Assembly: GCA_021234155.1 (NCBI GenBank)
Contig: JAJEKV010000097.1
Location: forward strand, 3,476,074 to 3,540,073
DNA: 64,000 nt
Source of the DNA: Isoetes taiwanensis
Taxonomy: Eukaryota; Streptophyta; Lycopodiopsida; Isoetales; Isoetaceae
Direction of reading: 5' to 3'
A program made the translations under genes and the position numbers. The notes under the pieces were generated by a model, which was not told where the DNA came from, made no database searches, and saw only the letters and a list, made by a program, of their open reading frames with translations. The number at the start of each line of letters is the position of its first letter. The first letter of the stretch is position 1. Below, in pieces: positions 1-13,479 of the stretch.

Positions 1-3000
1 ATTATCCTAATGCATATGTAAAATTTACCCACCTTTGACCATTGCACTTTCAGAACATTATTTCTTTTAAGATTTATAAGCATCTACCTTTGTTCTCCAT
101 GTGAACTTCTGTACACACTTGCTAAGTACAATTTGTTCACTGAGTGCAACTCGCTTTGTTCGACTACAAGCCGATAACCCTTCAACGCCGAAAGCACCAT
201 AACTAGTAGATTCTAATTAAACTTCCTGCTAGAGTAATTAAGCTGTTTAAGCCCATATGAGGACTTAAGAAAACTTTGTATGATTTTCCATAATTAATGA
301 AAAAATCATCTCATACCTTCAAAAAAAAAATGTACTTCTATTTTTTACTTAATCTAAGGTAAAAGATCCCACGGCCCTTTCCATGTCATATTATACAACT
401 ATGTTTATTGTCTTTTAAACAATAGATCACTAGCGATGGTTTGAATTTTTATGTTTCATGGAATTTATGATCACGAGGCACAAGAAAAATGAACAAGAAA
501 AAAAACATGCTCATTATAATTGCATCGCCATATAATTAAGTTTTTATTTTCTTGTACGGATATCTATTTTCTAATAAATTTGATCACATAGCGATTTATT
601 GATCATTATGATCCTTTCACATAGGGGCACCTCATTTTTTTTGTGAATTCGTGTTGAGAGCATTGCACAAATGAAAAAAGGTGGTATGGGATAATGAAAG
701 TTTTGCTACACGTTCTCTTTACCAATATGCAAATTCTCTTAACATGCATGCAAATTATGTCATCTTGAGTAGAGTGATGGTTCTACTCAAGATATGTTTT
801 TAATGTGTATAATTTGTAGCTTCTTGCTCATGTGACTCTATTTTTAAGACTATCATTTTTTTGAAGTGATGCCTTTGTAATGAAAATTGGTTCCTTCATT
901 GTAGATCATTAGCCTGTTCAGATACATGAGACATCCTAGTCTGTTGGTTTAGTCTGTTGGTTTAGGTATGTATTTTGAGCAAGCTTTAGACACTTTTAAG
1001 CAAGTGTTGAGGACATTTTATTTTTTGGTAGTTTTCGTTATATCTTGAATATTCTATTACACCACAATGGGTCCTTTTTCAATATAAATATGACCTAACA
1101 TTCTATTCATATATTAATTAGTGAAGACAAAAAGAGTTTATCAGCGGCCCAAGGCCGCCCTTGAACATTTGTCTTCATTGTCTTTAAAAAAATGTTTATG
1201 AACATTGTGAAAGTTAAATTCCATAGTTTGAATGCTTGTTGTATAGATATTTAATTTTATCGGCCCTAGTTGTAAAAATCTGATGGGGAAGGTGTTAGAA
1301 ATAGAGGTAAGAGTCCAGAAAAATGGGGCCAAATATACACTTCAAATCTTAGGAGGGAACATAGCAAAATAATATTATTTTTTTTTATTTGCGGCATAAG
1401 CGGCGTCTGTTCTTCCAATTTTTGCTCGATTACGGTCATTTGGTCTAGATCTAAGCGTTACACTTCATTTTTTCCTCAAAATATCGCCCAACACTGAAAG
1501 TTCTTGATTCATTGATCATTTAACGTACAGACTTAAGTATGGCGAAGAAATCATTCCCAGGCGGTGTTTCTGGCAGTTTTGGTTTTAAAAGAAGGAAGTT
1601 TTTGTCCCAATCCGGTTAAATTCTCGCTTCTCTTACGTGTTTCACCTTGTTTGCGATCGCCTCTTTTTCTATTTGAGGTAGCGGGATATTTGCCAATTGC
1701 CTCTTTTTCTATCTGCTTAATCTGGCTGTTTGAGCTACAACAAAAGGTCGGTTGGGGCTATGGCCGTCCATCACGGAGTTACGTAGCCTTTGTCAAAGGC
1801 TCCCATCGGGCCCCTTGCCTTCTGAGGCCCAGTTCATCCATGTGCATCTCATACATTGCTATTTTAATCATATTTTTTATCGATCACTATATGGACAATG
1901 CAAAAAATGTGAAAGTAGAACAAATCTAGTAGTCATTACTTGGGCATCATGGGCATACCGCCATACTAAGCACTAAAAGACCATAAAGCAAATGTGATAC
2001 CATCCTTGGGATTGCGTCTTGGAGGAGCTACAAACCGTCATAGCATGATCGACCCTATCGCAAAGTGTTCCGCGGGGAGGCGGATGGAGTGGACAACCCT
2101 AGCCATTGTCTTATGCCAGCCAATGCCATGTTATACTTCCGTCTGTTGATATCTTGAGGCCCTGACCGTCAGCTGACCCCATGGAGTCTGAGCCTCGGTA
2201 AGCGCCCTCGTTATGATGTTTTGCTCATGTTATTTATGGTTGTATTGTCTCTTCGTTGATGATGATGGATGGGCCACCTTTATTGTATGCTAACATGTAT
2301 ATGCGCTTCCGTATAGGATTTTCCATAGAAGAGCGTGGGGCCGAATGACCGTTAGTGTTCCTCGCCCGGACACTTGGCCATCCCAAGTGGTCAGGTATCC
2401 TATGGTGATGTAGTCACCACGGAAGGGAATTCCGTATTTATGCGATGGGGGCATCGTTATGGATTACAGGGCGTCCGCGAGAATAATTTCTATCTGTAGT
2501 TGAATGTCTGATAACTGCCATCCTTCAAATATTCAGCACCATATCTCATACTAATTTCTTTGGAATTACAAGCGCCATAGTATATTCTAGTGGTGCGGTA
2601 GGAAATGTCTCCGGGATGTCATTGGAAGTTGGTGCCACTACAACTAAAATCGACATGACCGTGAGGGCATTGCCTTGAAATGAGAGAAAAAAAGAGGGGT
2701 TGCTCCTTTGCATATAGATCTCCATGGGCCGGATGCATGCCATAGTCAATTGCAAAAAAAAAAAGGGTTTGTTGCTTGCAGGAATTCTGATAGTACTATA
2801 GCCTATTCTTGTGGTGCGTGAGAAAACATCTCAAGGTGTTGGCGGGAAGTTGGTGTCGAGAAATGAAGGCCCCATAGCCCGCATTGCCCTTTCCTTTAGA
2901 GCACCCGGGCTCGGGGCATGCACCATTGTCCTTTCCTTTAGACCACTCACGCTGCAGGACATGCACGGGGCCAGGATTAACTATCCTAAGAAGGTCGATT

Positions 3001-4515
3001 TGGTTTTGGGTTCAAGGTTGGGGCTTACGGAATGTTGCTATCGCCATTTCTTTGCCGTTACAGTGAAGCTTCACCACACTGAATATGGAGCGCCATACAC
3101 GCAGCCCTTAACGAATTTGCGGTTGAAAGAGCCGCTCCAACTCTGTTCCATTCTATTCCTGAAGGGCTTGCTACAACGGAGATCTGTTGCGGCTTTCTTT
3201 TTAAATCCTTCGTCCCTTCTGATCCTCCTACTTCAAACAATGCCCATGCCGATCCTCAAATGTTCTTATGACCTTGCTTTCGCATGGTTTGCAATATGCC
3301 ATGAGCTGATTCTTCCCACTCCAAGCTGTAAATATTGTGTTAGGACTATATTGAGATGGTCCGAACAGAAGAAATCTGCCATACACTTGTTCAAATGTTG
3401 GTTTCTCTGGATAATATAGAAGCGGCATAGAACACTTGTATTCTCTCAAAATTACTTACACTCATCTAGGATCTTGGTATCTCTCAGATCCAAACTTAAC
3501 AAGCAAGTTAGTGCTATGGCCGATGAAATGACAGGCCAATAGTTTTGGAAAAATTTCTTTAGTCGGTTGTAATGTTGTAATATATATTCGCTATGTGATT
3601 ACCTCCACATTCCCGAGAAGGCTATGTGGATGAAATGATATCACAAAGTCAAGTTGTACTTGCAAACTTATAATGAATAGAAACATCTTTCAGTTAAAAA
3701 AAAAGAAAAAAAAAATCCTTATACTTTTGTAATGAATAGAAACATCTTTCAATTTAAAAAAAAAAAAAAAAAAAACCTTATATTTTTGTAGTTTGTCAAA
3801 ATGTCCCACCGGTGAATTATATCGCATGCAGATTATAGGTCACGTCTGCGACTGCACACAATGCAAAATAATTACAGCGAATCTAACTGTTCTAATAGTG
3901 TCTGAAGTCAAGTTTGAAAAATCTGGTGAATCATGTATGCAATGATGCAGAAACAGCCCAAAAGGACAAACATTTGAGGCAATTCCTATTCTGGTGTCAT
4001 TCCTTTACAAACACTAAATATGAGTCCTGTGGCATGAAAAGCAGAACTGAGGCTTTTATTCTTCCTGATCTTCAGAAGGAAATGACAGGTATATATGTCT
4101 GGCTGGAAATTTGTGACAACTGTCCTTGGCAAAATACATGTAGATATCAATTCTCAGAAGCAACCAGTGAAGCCAATACAATGTTTGGTTAGCATATTAA
4201 CATCTGCTGCAACAGATCTGCATTCAGCATTAAAACTCTTATTTTAGCTTTCTAAAATAGGATCAAAGAGGCAAAAGCTAGCATACTTGAATCTTTAAGT
4301 GCACGTTCAGAAGGCAGAGCAGCCATCTAAAGTCATACATTGGCCATCCCTGCGCTGATTAAAAAGCTAGTTAATGGACCACATTGAGCATTAGAGGCTC
4401 TTGCACATTACATACACATAAATCAAAGGCTCAAACAAACAGGGTAATTTTAAGACCAACAATCTTCATGGATAAAATTTGAATTATATTTGCCTTCCAA
4501 AAGTCAAATAAGATA
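1..4515. other. AT-rich region without a supported gene
   Basis: No coding region with recognisable domains, splice logic or codon pattern was found here. The longest open frame (2811-3419, plus) gives a protein with no motif I recognise. Two stretches, about 2545-2700 and 2790-2860, look like degenerate copies of one another (shared words such as GGAAGTTGGTG). At 3670-3780 a segment of about 56 bp ending in a poly(A) run of 18-20 is present twice in tandem, which resembles a retroposed 3' end. Nothing else stands out. Confidence 0.5.
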
Positions 4516-7332
4516 TCAATAATTTCTTTGTCGCATCCTCCTTCCTCTTCCATTTGATTGATTATCCTCCTCGTCATCATCATTTTTCAAAAGACCAACC
4601 AACGCAAGCAATCCCCAATAGAAAAATCCTCCTGGGCCGCCACCCCCACCCCTCCCCACGCCGCCACCATCATCTCCACCTCCAGGCCCACCTCCAGGAC
4701 CTCCATCATCGATCTTTGGCACAAAATCCTCCTTTTCTATGTATGCACAATAGCCATCCAATGTCTATCAGTAAGGAGATTTTAACCTATTTACAATTGA
4801 AACCATCACCATACAAAAAAATGGCTTTAATGATCTTACTTGGACTTGGAGCAATCTTTGAAATAACTGCAGATTGATGTTGTATAGTCTGTTGTTGGGT
4901 TTCACCGTTGCCTATAAAGCAAAAAAAAAAAAAGGGCTATACCGTTGTATATTCAACAATGCACATCAAATATGTTGTTTTTTATTATGATAGGGAAGCA
5001 TCCTTAGCTAAACTCAATTTCTAGTGGTACCAACATAACCTGCTTAAAGGCTCAATTCTGTTTCTGGGACCAATGTTGGGAACAGGAACTGTACCCTGAG
5101 GAATAAACTATAGACTCTTGTAATAGGGGGAGACACTCAGTATGCACTCAATTATGCAAATCTGTGTATCGTTACTGATGCAGCATACACAGCACTATTA
5201 AGCTGGATCCCCTGGTGGTATTCTAGAGAATCAATTTTCAGCACTGGCGACTATAGTTGGATCAAACTAAAATGTCAGAAGCATGGTACAAACTTACTGA
5301 GGCAGCACTGCCCATTGGCATCATAGCAGAGACTTGAGGTAGTAATCTTCTTGGCTGTCGCCATGCATATTCAAAAAAAAGCGTTCCGTCTGCTGCTCCT
5401 TATACTTTTATGGTGCCTGGATCAATACACCTATATGAAATAACTGTAGTGTATTCTACATGACTTTATTAGTTATACAACTATTTTTTCATTGCTAACA
5501 AAGCATGCCCGTAGCATTACATTCAAAGTGCTGCTAAAAATGTTTTCCTTGTTTCCTTGTAAAACCTTGGGCTTACACAATTGAATCAATACAAGCCAGG
5601 ATTATGATGCTTAACTTAGAAAGATTTATTAATAACCAACCATGTGTCCATTTATTTAGTTCATAGCATAAAAGATACACAACATGCCAAGCTCAACTAT
5701 AATGGTAGTGTCCTTTAGATGAAACAGCTCCCTCGTCTCCAAAGGGCGGGTTCAGAAAAATTTATGTTCGTTAGGTCAAATATTGCTACACCTATAGGAC
5801 TGCAAATTGCATCATCATTTAGCTCTACTTTCATATATATGATCCTAGACCCTAAACCATAGAGACAGGTCGACTTGAACTAAATGGTGATCTGATCAGT
5901 CTTACATTTTGTGCATAAGTTCTTCAGGCATCCTTGATATATTTTAACCATTTCTGGCCTGTTTGCAATCAGTCTTCACTTGCCTTCTCCAGATTTGATA
6001 AATTAACATTAGATCTGCCATCTTTCTGCTGATAAATTTGATAGATTATTCTGATATGATATTTTCCAGATTTAAGAGTGTGATTTTGTTGTCTGGGAAA
6101 GATAGTTGTGTAAAGCTTTTGCAATACTTTTTCTTATCAATGGTTTCCTCGATCCCTGGGACTGCATCGTTCGATGTTGTAATACATCTTACTTAATTCT
6201 GACCATGTCATTGCATAACCATGCAGATATCCCCGTGGTTAATTAGAAAAAATCTTTCAGAGCAATATTTTTTCCTCTTATCAACGGTTCCCTTATCCCT
6301 GGCAGTTATCTCATAGTCAATTGATGGATTCAACAATCAGGATGAAAACTTCTGAAGGCAGCATCAGATCCAGCCACTGAAGAGACAAGGGATCGTCTAA
6401 AAGCATTAGCAGATCCTGAGCTAGGAAGACAATCAAGATGAAAGAAGGCCTTGGATCATATATAAGCATTTGCGGTTCTAAGCTAGGAAAGACCTAAACA
6501 ACTCTACACTGGTTTTAGAAAATAGTCTCTTATCGAACATCAAATTCAGCAATTACATTTGGATGAATGCAAGAACATGTCAATAAGCTGAAAAATCTGA
6601 AAAAGGGACTATCAGGATCAGGAGAAAAAATCTTGGATATGGTGGCTCTTACCTGGATAATCACCTTGACCACAACCAAGATTTGCTACACATTTTATCT
6701 GCATAACAAATAGCCAAAACAAAGAAACCACTCAATGTACGTGCTTATCATGTATTAATAAGAGTAAACCATTTGCTCAGAATATTGATTTCACCTGAGG
6801 GACATGAATTGCTAACATCTTTACGGAATATAGGAATCCTAAAAGCTTTACCTGCAAAATGAGAACAATGTCTTTACTGATGTTTTGTCAAAAACAATTT
6901 TCATTTTAAGCATAAGTGCACATATGAACAAATAGCCACCTTCAAATGTAAACTCCCTCACTGCTTCATTTCCTTAAATTCTATTCTAAGCTCATCTATA
7001 CAGTTAGCAATTAAAAAAAAAAATAAAGAATCTTTACACTGAATCAAAGATACATATGTTTTGCCTTTATTATCTCCAGACCATACCTAGTATCATAAAT
7101 TCCTTACCTTCCTTAAAATAACCCTTACACTAAGAGGTACCATTTCCTAACCTACAATATTTATCTTTTCGAACTTTCTGTCATGCCCTAATTTAGACTC
7201 GAAGCGATCAGCCAAACCTGTTATCTCCGCTGCTGTTCTGCTGACTTACAAGCTTCTGCAACTCTCAGACGAAAAACTCCTACCCACGGACTGTGCTCCA
7301 ATTCGGTCAAAAACGATAGCCAAGCAATCCAT
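4516..7332 (-). CDS. Small glycine-rich plastid-type membrane protein (YELLOW LEAF 1-like), six exons
   Basis: I assembled this gene from splice signals. Coding exons on the minus strand are 7332-7250, 6838-6795, 6685-6653, 5354-5298, 4911-4840 and 4736-4516. All introns are GT-AG, all phases agree, and the total is 510 nt (169 residues plus stop). The N-terminus is rich in Ser, Arg and Cys, as in a plastid transit peptide. The middle carries NLGCGQGDYPG and a CYDANGQCCLSNGE segment. The last exon has an acidic KIDDGG lead, a Gly-rich linker, one hydrophobic segment (FFYWGLLALVGLL) and a charged Asp/Glu then Arg-rich tail. This order (DDGG, poly-Gly, short membrane helix, charged tail) is what I remember for the plant YELLOW LEAF 1 family, plastid proteins linked to ATP synthase and chlorophyll accumulation. 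The family call is from memory; the exon chain is read directly. The ATG at 7332 is the only in-frame Met in exon 1. Confidence 0.68.
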
Positions 7333-7786
7333 CCGATTTAATCCTCAGAATATACACACCGACAATACAAAATAATCCTCAGAATATACCCCCAAAAAAA
7401 CAATAGGTTGCCCTTGTACGTTCAGTTTGCTTAGGATAAATTCTGGGTTATAAGCTAATAGCATGATGCCACATGGCATGTATTCTTTTCGAGAATGTCA
7501 TGTGTGGTTGCATTCTAGATTTTTTACTTAACATTCTATACTTTTACTTTCTATACTTTTACTTGCATTCTGTGAATTGTGCTTGCATTCTGAGCTCTTA
7601 CCTGCATTCTGGGATTTTTACTTGCATTCTAATCGTTTTTCTAATTTAATGGCCAAGGAGTTGAATCTCGGTGAGACCAAAGTTCCAGCAACGGATTCCT
7701 TTCAAAAAAGATTTAAACGGAGTAATTCCTCTTTGCCTTGCCAAAGGAAAAATGCTCTTTGTTTTTTAAAGCATGCGGTTACACAA
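7333..7786. other. Intergenic, with a degenerate short tandem repeat
   Basis: This should include the 5' UTR and promoter of the minus-strand gene that starts at 7332; I see no clear TATA box. Between about 7500 and 7630 a loose tandem of 20-25 bp units built on TTTTTACTTGCATTCTG is repeated four or five times. No coding signal was recognised. Confidence 0.45.
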
Positions 7787-9997
7787 ATCGGCTTTGGGAA
7801 GCCTCTACACAAGCAAATACCCAGCTTGGGATCCTGTTGATTCCATTACATTACTACTAGCACTTGACAAGGGAGGTTGGCTAATTAAATATCTCATGCA
7901 ACTTGTAATCCATATGACACGGTAAAGAATCTAATCTTTATATTCACATTAGATATCCAACAAGTGTTGAAGACAAATCACATAGTACATATATACATCC
8001 AAAACCTTAACAATGTCAAATCCACAATCAGTTTAACTCTTAATTATGAGAAAAGTCTTCAATACAAGAACTCTTATCATCAGAAGGTTCACTCATTAAG
8101 GCATCTATAGCCGGCTGATCTCCTGAATCCAATGGATCCCCTTCATATGCATATAGGTGGACTTCATTGCCTTCTAAAGAAGGTTCCACAAAGCGGGGTA
8201 GATCCCACACTAGTCTCTACCGGGAAGGATGGCCTTCTTGAGCTCTGGATAATCTCGGTGCACAGCCATACTAGCCTCGTCCTCCGGCTCACGAAGGAAA
8301 TCGAGCACCTCCTCACAGCCGAAACTCCGCTCACCGGGGGAACACGGCCTCCAACTCTCTGATCCTATCGGGGCCTTTAACCCCGGGTCTCTGCGGCCTT
8401 ACTGCACTCGGTATTCATGCATAACAACTTACAACATAGCATCCATGCAAGCTTACCACCAATAGTCCCCTTGGCATCCAACCAACCAGTTAGTATGCAT
8501 ACATATACCACAATAACACCTCATGTTCCATGCATTAGCAATCTCATCCATCTGATTGCCTACTCGGTTCTAACATGGCACTGGCTGATCATACATGTAG
8601 CCAATATGGGCGGGGTTTGCCTCATGTGTACACGCCCATCCACGCTGCGTCCAGCACTGGAGGACCACTTCTGCCATGTAGCGCGACAAAGAATCCAGCC
8701 AGGATAACAATGCCCGATGTCACGCCTGAAACACAATCGCCAGTCAAGCCATGCGCACATGGACTCCGGCCGGGAGATTATGCACTTATGCTAAATTTCC
8801 ACATGCTTTAAATGCCATCATAACCACATTTCCTAACATTGTCATGCATGATGGTAATACCAAGCTAAAATAACTCGAATGCAAATCCTATGTATTATCT
8901 TTTACATATGCATCACCAAAGGCCCATAACCATGCCACATTAACATATGATAATGACATATAACATGCATAACAAATATGACCGCATAACATTCCCCAGG
9001 TTTAATCCCATGGCAACCCCCATGGTACCTGAATACCTGCTTAATATTGTTATTTTTATGTTAGCATTACTCTAACCTTATTAGTTTATTAACTTCTAAC
9101 CCTAGCTTGTATTTTTATCATTCTTTTGAGTTCTTCTTGACCTTAACGAGTCCGCGGCCAGCTCCAACGAAGGCTTTAGAGCCTTCGGTTTCTTCTGGAT
9201 CTGAATACCTGCAAATCGGCCCTCCTGGCCTCAGTTCCGACCTCCTTAGGTCGTTTTCAGGCTGTGGCAACACCTCTTCACAGACCCGGATATGGCAATC
9301 CGGCCCCAACTTAGGCTTAATCTGGCCCTTTCAATAGTCAGTTAGCCCCTCTGGGCCAATTTCGGCCTGTTCTCAGACCAATCCGACCTACCTCAGGTCG
9401 TCCCAGCTCTTCTCTCGCTTTAGTACTTTTTTTTGTTATTCCAGTCTGATTGCTTTTAATTAACTCCGAGCCCGTCTTACTCACCTCTGGCTCGTCTTTC
9501 ACATCTGGTTCTTCCCTGGTGGTTCACCCAACATCCAACTAGATTTTTCCTTAAGAACTAGGCCAAACCGAGCCCTTCAAATTTTAATCAAGCATAATAC
9601 CAATTAAGCCACCATCTACTACTTACAATCAATATTCCCATAATTCATAATTCATACTCTAATAGCTCCATAAGCATTTCTTGGCCTAGTTCAAATTCAA
9701 TCATCTTAACATCCCCGGTGTAAGCGGTAGACCACCCACCCGATTACGCTATCTTTGTAATTGTCCTGCTCACACTCCAAATCTCCTTCACAAAAACTCC
9801 TCCTCAGAAGATTTGCCTTAGAGCAAAAACCCCAATTCCTCTACAATTTAGTATTTATAGATTTCCTGTATAAACACCAGATACATACCATGTATATATT
9901 TTCCACTCCAGAATCAATTTCATGGCCCCTCATAATCATACGAAATTGTATTAATTTACTTACATCAATCGTCTGCTAACCCGCCAAGTTCGTTACA
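7787..9997 (-). repeat. 3' LTR of the chromovirus (left copy, about 2.2 kb)
   Basis: Collinear with the right LTR from about 7823, where the word CTTGGGATCCTG begins, to CGTTACA at 9991-9997. It retains the segment at 8287-9219 that the right copy has lost. The first 36 bp expected from the right LTR are only weakly similar here, so the left boundary is approximate. Open frames inside it have no independent support as genes. Confidence 0.8.
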
Positions 9998-10009
9998 TTC
10001 TCCCCTTCA
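9998..10009 (-). other. Polypurine tract
   Basis: The minus strand reads GAAGGGGAGAA immediately before the 3' LTR (TGTAACG). It lies a few bases after the chromodomain-tail stop codon at 10015-10017. This is where the plus-strand primer of an LTR element is expected. Confidence 0.88.
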
Positions 10010-10014
10010 AATCT

Positions 10015-11640
10015 TTAACCCATGTCCTCATGGGCGAGCTCAGGAAATTGGCGAAGAATCCACTTTGAATCCTCCCACGTTGCGTCTTCAATTGGACAAC
10101 CTGACCATTAGACCAAAAATCTTGTGATTGTCCGTCTTCGAAGCTTGTGTGTCTCCGTTTGCAAGATACGCTCTGGTCGGGGATACAAAAATTCATCCCT
10201 GCTTACCAAATCATCGTCGGCAAGCATATGCAGCGGATCAAAGGCGTACTTCCTCAAGTTGCTCACATGGAACACATTATGCACCCTAACATGCGAAGGT
10301 AATTCCAACTGTAAAGCTACCTTGCCAATGCATTTCAATATCTTAAAGGTCCCATATCTTAGAGCCCACTTTCCCACACTCTTAAATGCCAATGAGCTCG
10401 CTTGTGATTAATCCAGTAAAAATACATCTTGGCCCTCGGCAAATTCCAAAGGTTTACGCCTTTTGTTAGTATATTGCTTCCGCCTATTACGAGCCAACTG
10501 CGAGATTCGGCGAAGTCTTCTCAATTGTGCATCCGATCACGGGCCACCTCATTGGCCATCTCCACATTGCAAGTAGAATCCCTCCAATTCAGCGGGCATC
10601 GGCACTCTTTCTTAGGCTGGCTTGGCACATACATTCTTAACATATCTTCCAAAACCCGATTTACTCACTCCACTTGCCCGCCCGTCGTTTGGGGATGGTA
10701 TGTAGTGCTAGTATTTAGCTTAGTTTCCACATTAGGAACGATCCTTGCGGAAATGACTCATAAACCTAGAGTCTCGATCTTTCAGGTAATGTACGTGGCA
10801 TACTATGCAATCTAAAAATTTCCTTAACAAAAACTTGAGATATCCGTAGGCTGTAGGCGTCATCTTTGTCGGCATAAAATGTGCTTGCTTAGTCAATCAT
10901 CTACCACCACATAAATGGCATTATATCCTGCTCTCGTCCGGGTAGATCTACAATAAAGTCCATGCCAATGCATTCCCATTTGGATGAAGGAACTTCCAAT
11001 GGTTGCGACTCCCCTGGGACTTTAGACCGTGAAGCTTTGACCTTCTGACATGCTAGACATTTTGCCACATACTCTTTAACCATTTTCTTCTGCCCTGACC
11101 AAAAGAAATTTTATCTGACCTTCCTTTGAGGCTTGTGCACCCAGGGATGTCCCGCTAATGGACTATCATGCGCTTCATACAAGAGCCTCATCCTTAACTA
11201 TCGAGAATGCACATCCGACCCTTATAATACAAGACTCGATTAGATAGACCCTTTTTTAATATTGGCAACCACTGGCCCAAAATACGGGTCTCTTGCCACC
11301 TTATCCATGAGATGAGCATCCCACTGATCCTAGAGCACACTAATAGAGGTCAAAAAGGATCTAGACAAAGCATCTGTTATCACATTCTCCTTGCCTGGCT
11401 GATACTCAATCTCAAAATCGTATTCTTCTCGCAATTGCATCCACCTCCATTGCCTATTATTCAAATGTGGCTGCTTCACAAAAAAAAATCAGATTTTGAT
11501 GGTCAGTCTTCAATGAGAAATGACGATCTAATAGGTAGTGTCTCCATGCCGCATAATGCTTGTATAATTGCCAACATCTCCAAATCATGCCTTTGGATAA
11601 TTACGCTCAATTGGCGACAATTTCCGAGATGTATATAGGC
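10015..11640 (-). pseudogene. pol: integrase and chromodomain-like C-terminus, in several frames
   Basis: A CLACQKVKASR half of the HHCC zinc finger and the first catalytic Asp block (CIGMDFIVDLP) lie at about 10901-11083. The C-terminal integrase segment (FKILKCIGKVALQLELP, then HNVFHVSNLRKY) is at 10392-10210. A chromodomain-like end, SGCPIEDATWEDSKW then LRQFPELAHEDMG, stops at 10015-10017. Repeated frame changes separate these pieces. A chromodomain tail normally steers integration to heterochromatin. Confidence 0.82.
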
Positions 11641-11647
11641 ACAAACC

Positions 11648-11935
11648 TTACCATTTCATCAAAGCTCCACCAATAGCCTTTCGGGAGGCATTTGTAACCA
11701 CTTGAATGGGCTGGTCCATATCAAATATCCTCAAAATAAGAGCTCGAATCAATGCGTCCTTCAATTCTTGGAAACTTTCTTGACACTTATCATTCCAAGC
11801 CAAACTAATCCCCTTCTTCAACAATGATATGAGAGGAGCAGCAATTTTGGAAAATTTAGGGACAAATTTGCGATAGTAACCTGCATGTCCCAAAAAAGCT
11901 CTTACCTCCTTCACGATGCAGGGGCCTTTGGCCAA
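11648..11935 (-). pseudogene. pol: RNase H region, broken
   Basis: Continues pol in another frame: the typical connection [19 protein letters not shown], then LISLLKKG, FQELKDAL and QVVTNASRKAIGGAL. Gypsy RNase H normally starts with an Asp in T-D-A-S; here it is Asn (TNAS), so the first catalytic acid is missing in this copy. The frame closes soon after. Confidence 0.82.
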
Positions 11936-13391
11936 TCTTTTCTGACTTCTTAGCGGGATCAGTGCAACTCCCTCTTGAAATTACATGGCCCAAATACACT
12001 AATTTACGTTGTGCAAAAGAGCATTTAGACATTTTTCCATACAACTTCTCTTCTCTCAGAATACTCAAGGTCTGCCTCACATGCTCCACATGTTCTTGCA
12101 GGGTTCTAGAATAAGCTAGAATATCATCGAAGAACACTAGTATGAAATTGTCCAGGAAAGGCCTAAAAACATCATTCATCAGCCGCATAAAGGTAGGAGA
12201 TGCATTGGTTAAACCAAATGGCATCACAACAAACTCATAATGGCTGTAACGTGCCCGAAAGGCTGTCTTATAAATATCTGATTCCTTAATCCTTATATGG
12301 TGGTATCCGGCCCGAAGGTCTATCTTAGTAAAATACTTAGCTTGACCCAATTGATCAAACAACTCGTCTACCCTGGGCAATGCATACCTGTTTTTAACTG
12401 TGATTTGATTAAGCATCCTGTAATCAATGCAAAGTCTCAATGTTCCATCTTTTTTCTTCACAAATAAAACAGGAGCGCCAAATGGAGATGTACTAGGCCT
12501 TATAAAGCCTTGATCCAGCGAATCCGCCCAATTGCTTTTCAACTCTGCCATTTCTAAGGCATGAAACCTATAAGGTGGTCTCGATGTAGGCTCTGCTCCT
12601 GGAATGAGCTCAATCTCATGATCTACCAATCTATGAGGAGGCAACTGCGTCAATTCATCTAGAAATACATCTTTAAACTCATCCAACACTTGTTGCACTT
12701 CAGGGGCAATGGTCTCCTCTTGCAACTCTGTCGAGCCTAGCAAGCTATCTCGTAACACTGCACATCCCATTCTGGAGCAACCTCTCCTGAGTTGCTTCTT
12801 AAGCCCCTTCCAAGTCAATGGAATGATGGCACACAATGAAGTTAGCCCTTCTAGTACATGCTTTTCCCCGTCTGGACTAGAGCAACGGACGAGTTGCCTA
12901 GCGCAGTCAATGCGAGCACCCCACCGTCTCAACCATGACATTTCGAGTATGGCATCATACTTTCCAAGGCCAATAACCTCAAAATCAGCATGGGACACCA
13001 TATTCCCCGCCTTAAATTCAAGGCACTCGACCATAGCATACGATGGCTTAACCTTGCCATCAGCTAGTTCTACATACCTCGCAGGCCGTTCAATCGCATG
13101 CAAATTTAACTTAGCAACCAATCTTGGCGAAATAAAACTATGGGTACTGCCACAATCAATAATGAAAACAACTGAGCATCCATCAATAATACCTGGGATG
13201 CGACACAGCAGCTTGGCCATCCACATTGCCTTGCTCCACCGCAGCGTACATGTGCATAGTCTCAGTAGGCAGATCTCGAATGGTGGCAGCCCGTGCTTCT
13301 CCTCTTCCCTGATCTCTTGCTGCCCCTGACCTGCTATCTTCCCTTCCATAGCCTCTACCACGGCCACCTCGGTCCCCACGCCATGGGCCAC
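11856..13391 (-). pseudogene. pol: aspartic protease and reverse transcriptase (511-codon open frame)
   Basis: The longest intact piece of the chromovirus. The protease core is [12 protein letters not shown], with the catalytic Asp followed by Cys-Gly-Ser rather than Ser/Thr-Gly. Reverse transcriptase follows: [19 protein letters not shown], then [33 protein letters not shown] and the catalytic FFDDIL (Asp-Asp kept), ending near YLGHVISRG. All seven reverse-transcriptase blocks can be followed. The frame is lost at about 11930, just before the RNase H connection. I call it a pseudogene because the pol polyprotein is not continuous, although this part could still be catalytic. Confidence 0.88.
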
Positions 13392-13479
13392 CCCTTCCTG
13401 ACCCCGTCGAGGTGCAGTGTCTTCCGATTGCCTTGATCGCTGATTCTGCCTTCCGCCTCGTTGATTTTCAGATCCTGTG

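Noticed and set aside
1564-1929. 121-codon open frame with hydrophobic stretches
   Set aside because: Composition follows the AT-rich background; no domain or homologous copy supports it.
2811-3419. 202-codon open frame in the first 4 kb
   Set aside because: No recognisable motif, no splice or start context, overlapping frames of similar length, and sequence that looks like degenerate repeats.
4554-4877. Pro/His-rich plus-strand frames opposite the Gly-rich exon
   Set aside because: Antisense shadow of the minus-strand poly-Gly exon, which has consistent splice phases.
8132-8811. Several overlapping open frames between 8.1 and 8.8 kb
   Set aside because: They lie inside the left chromovirus LTR and have no independent support.
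12709-13329. 206-codon plus-strand open frame
   Set aside because: Antisense shadow of the chromovirus protease and reverse-transcriptase frame.
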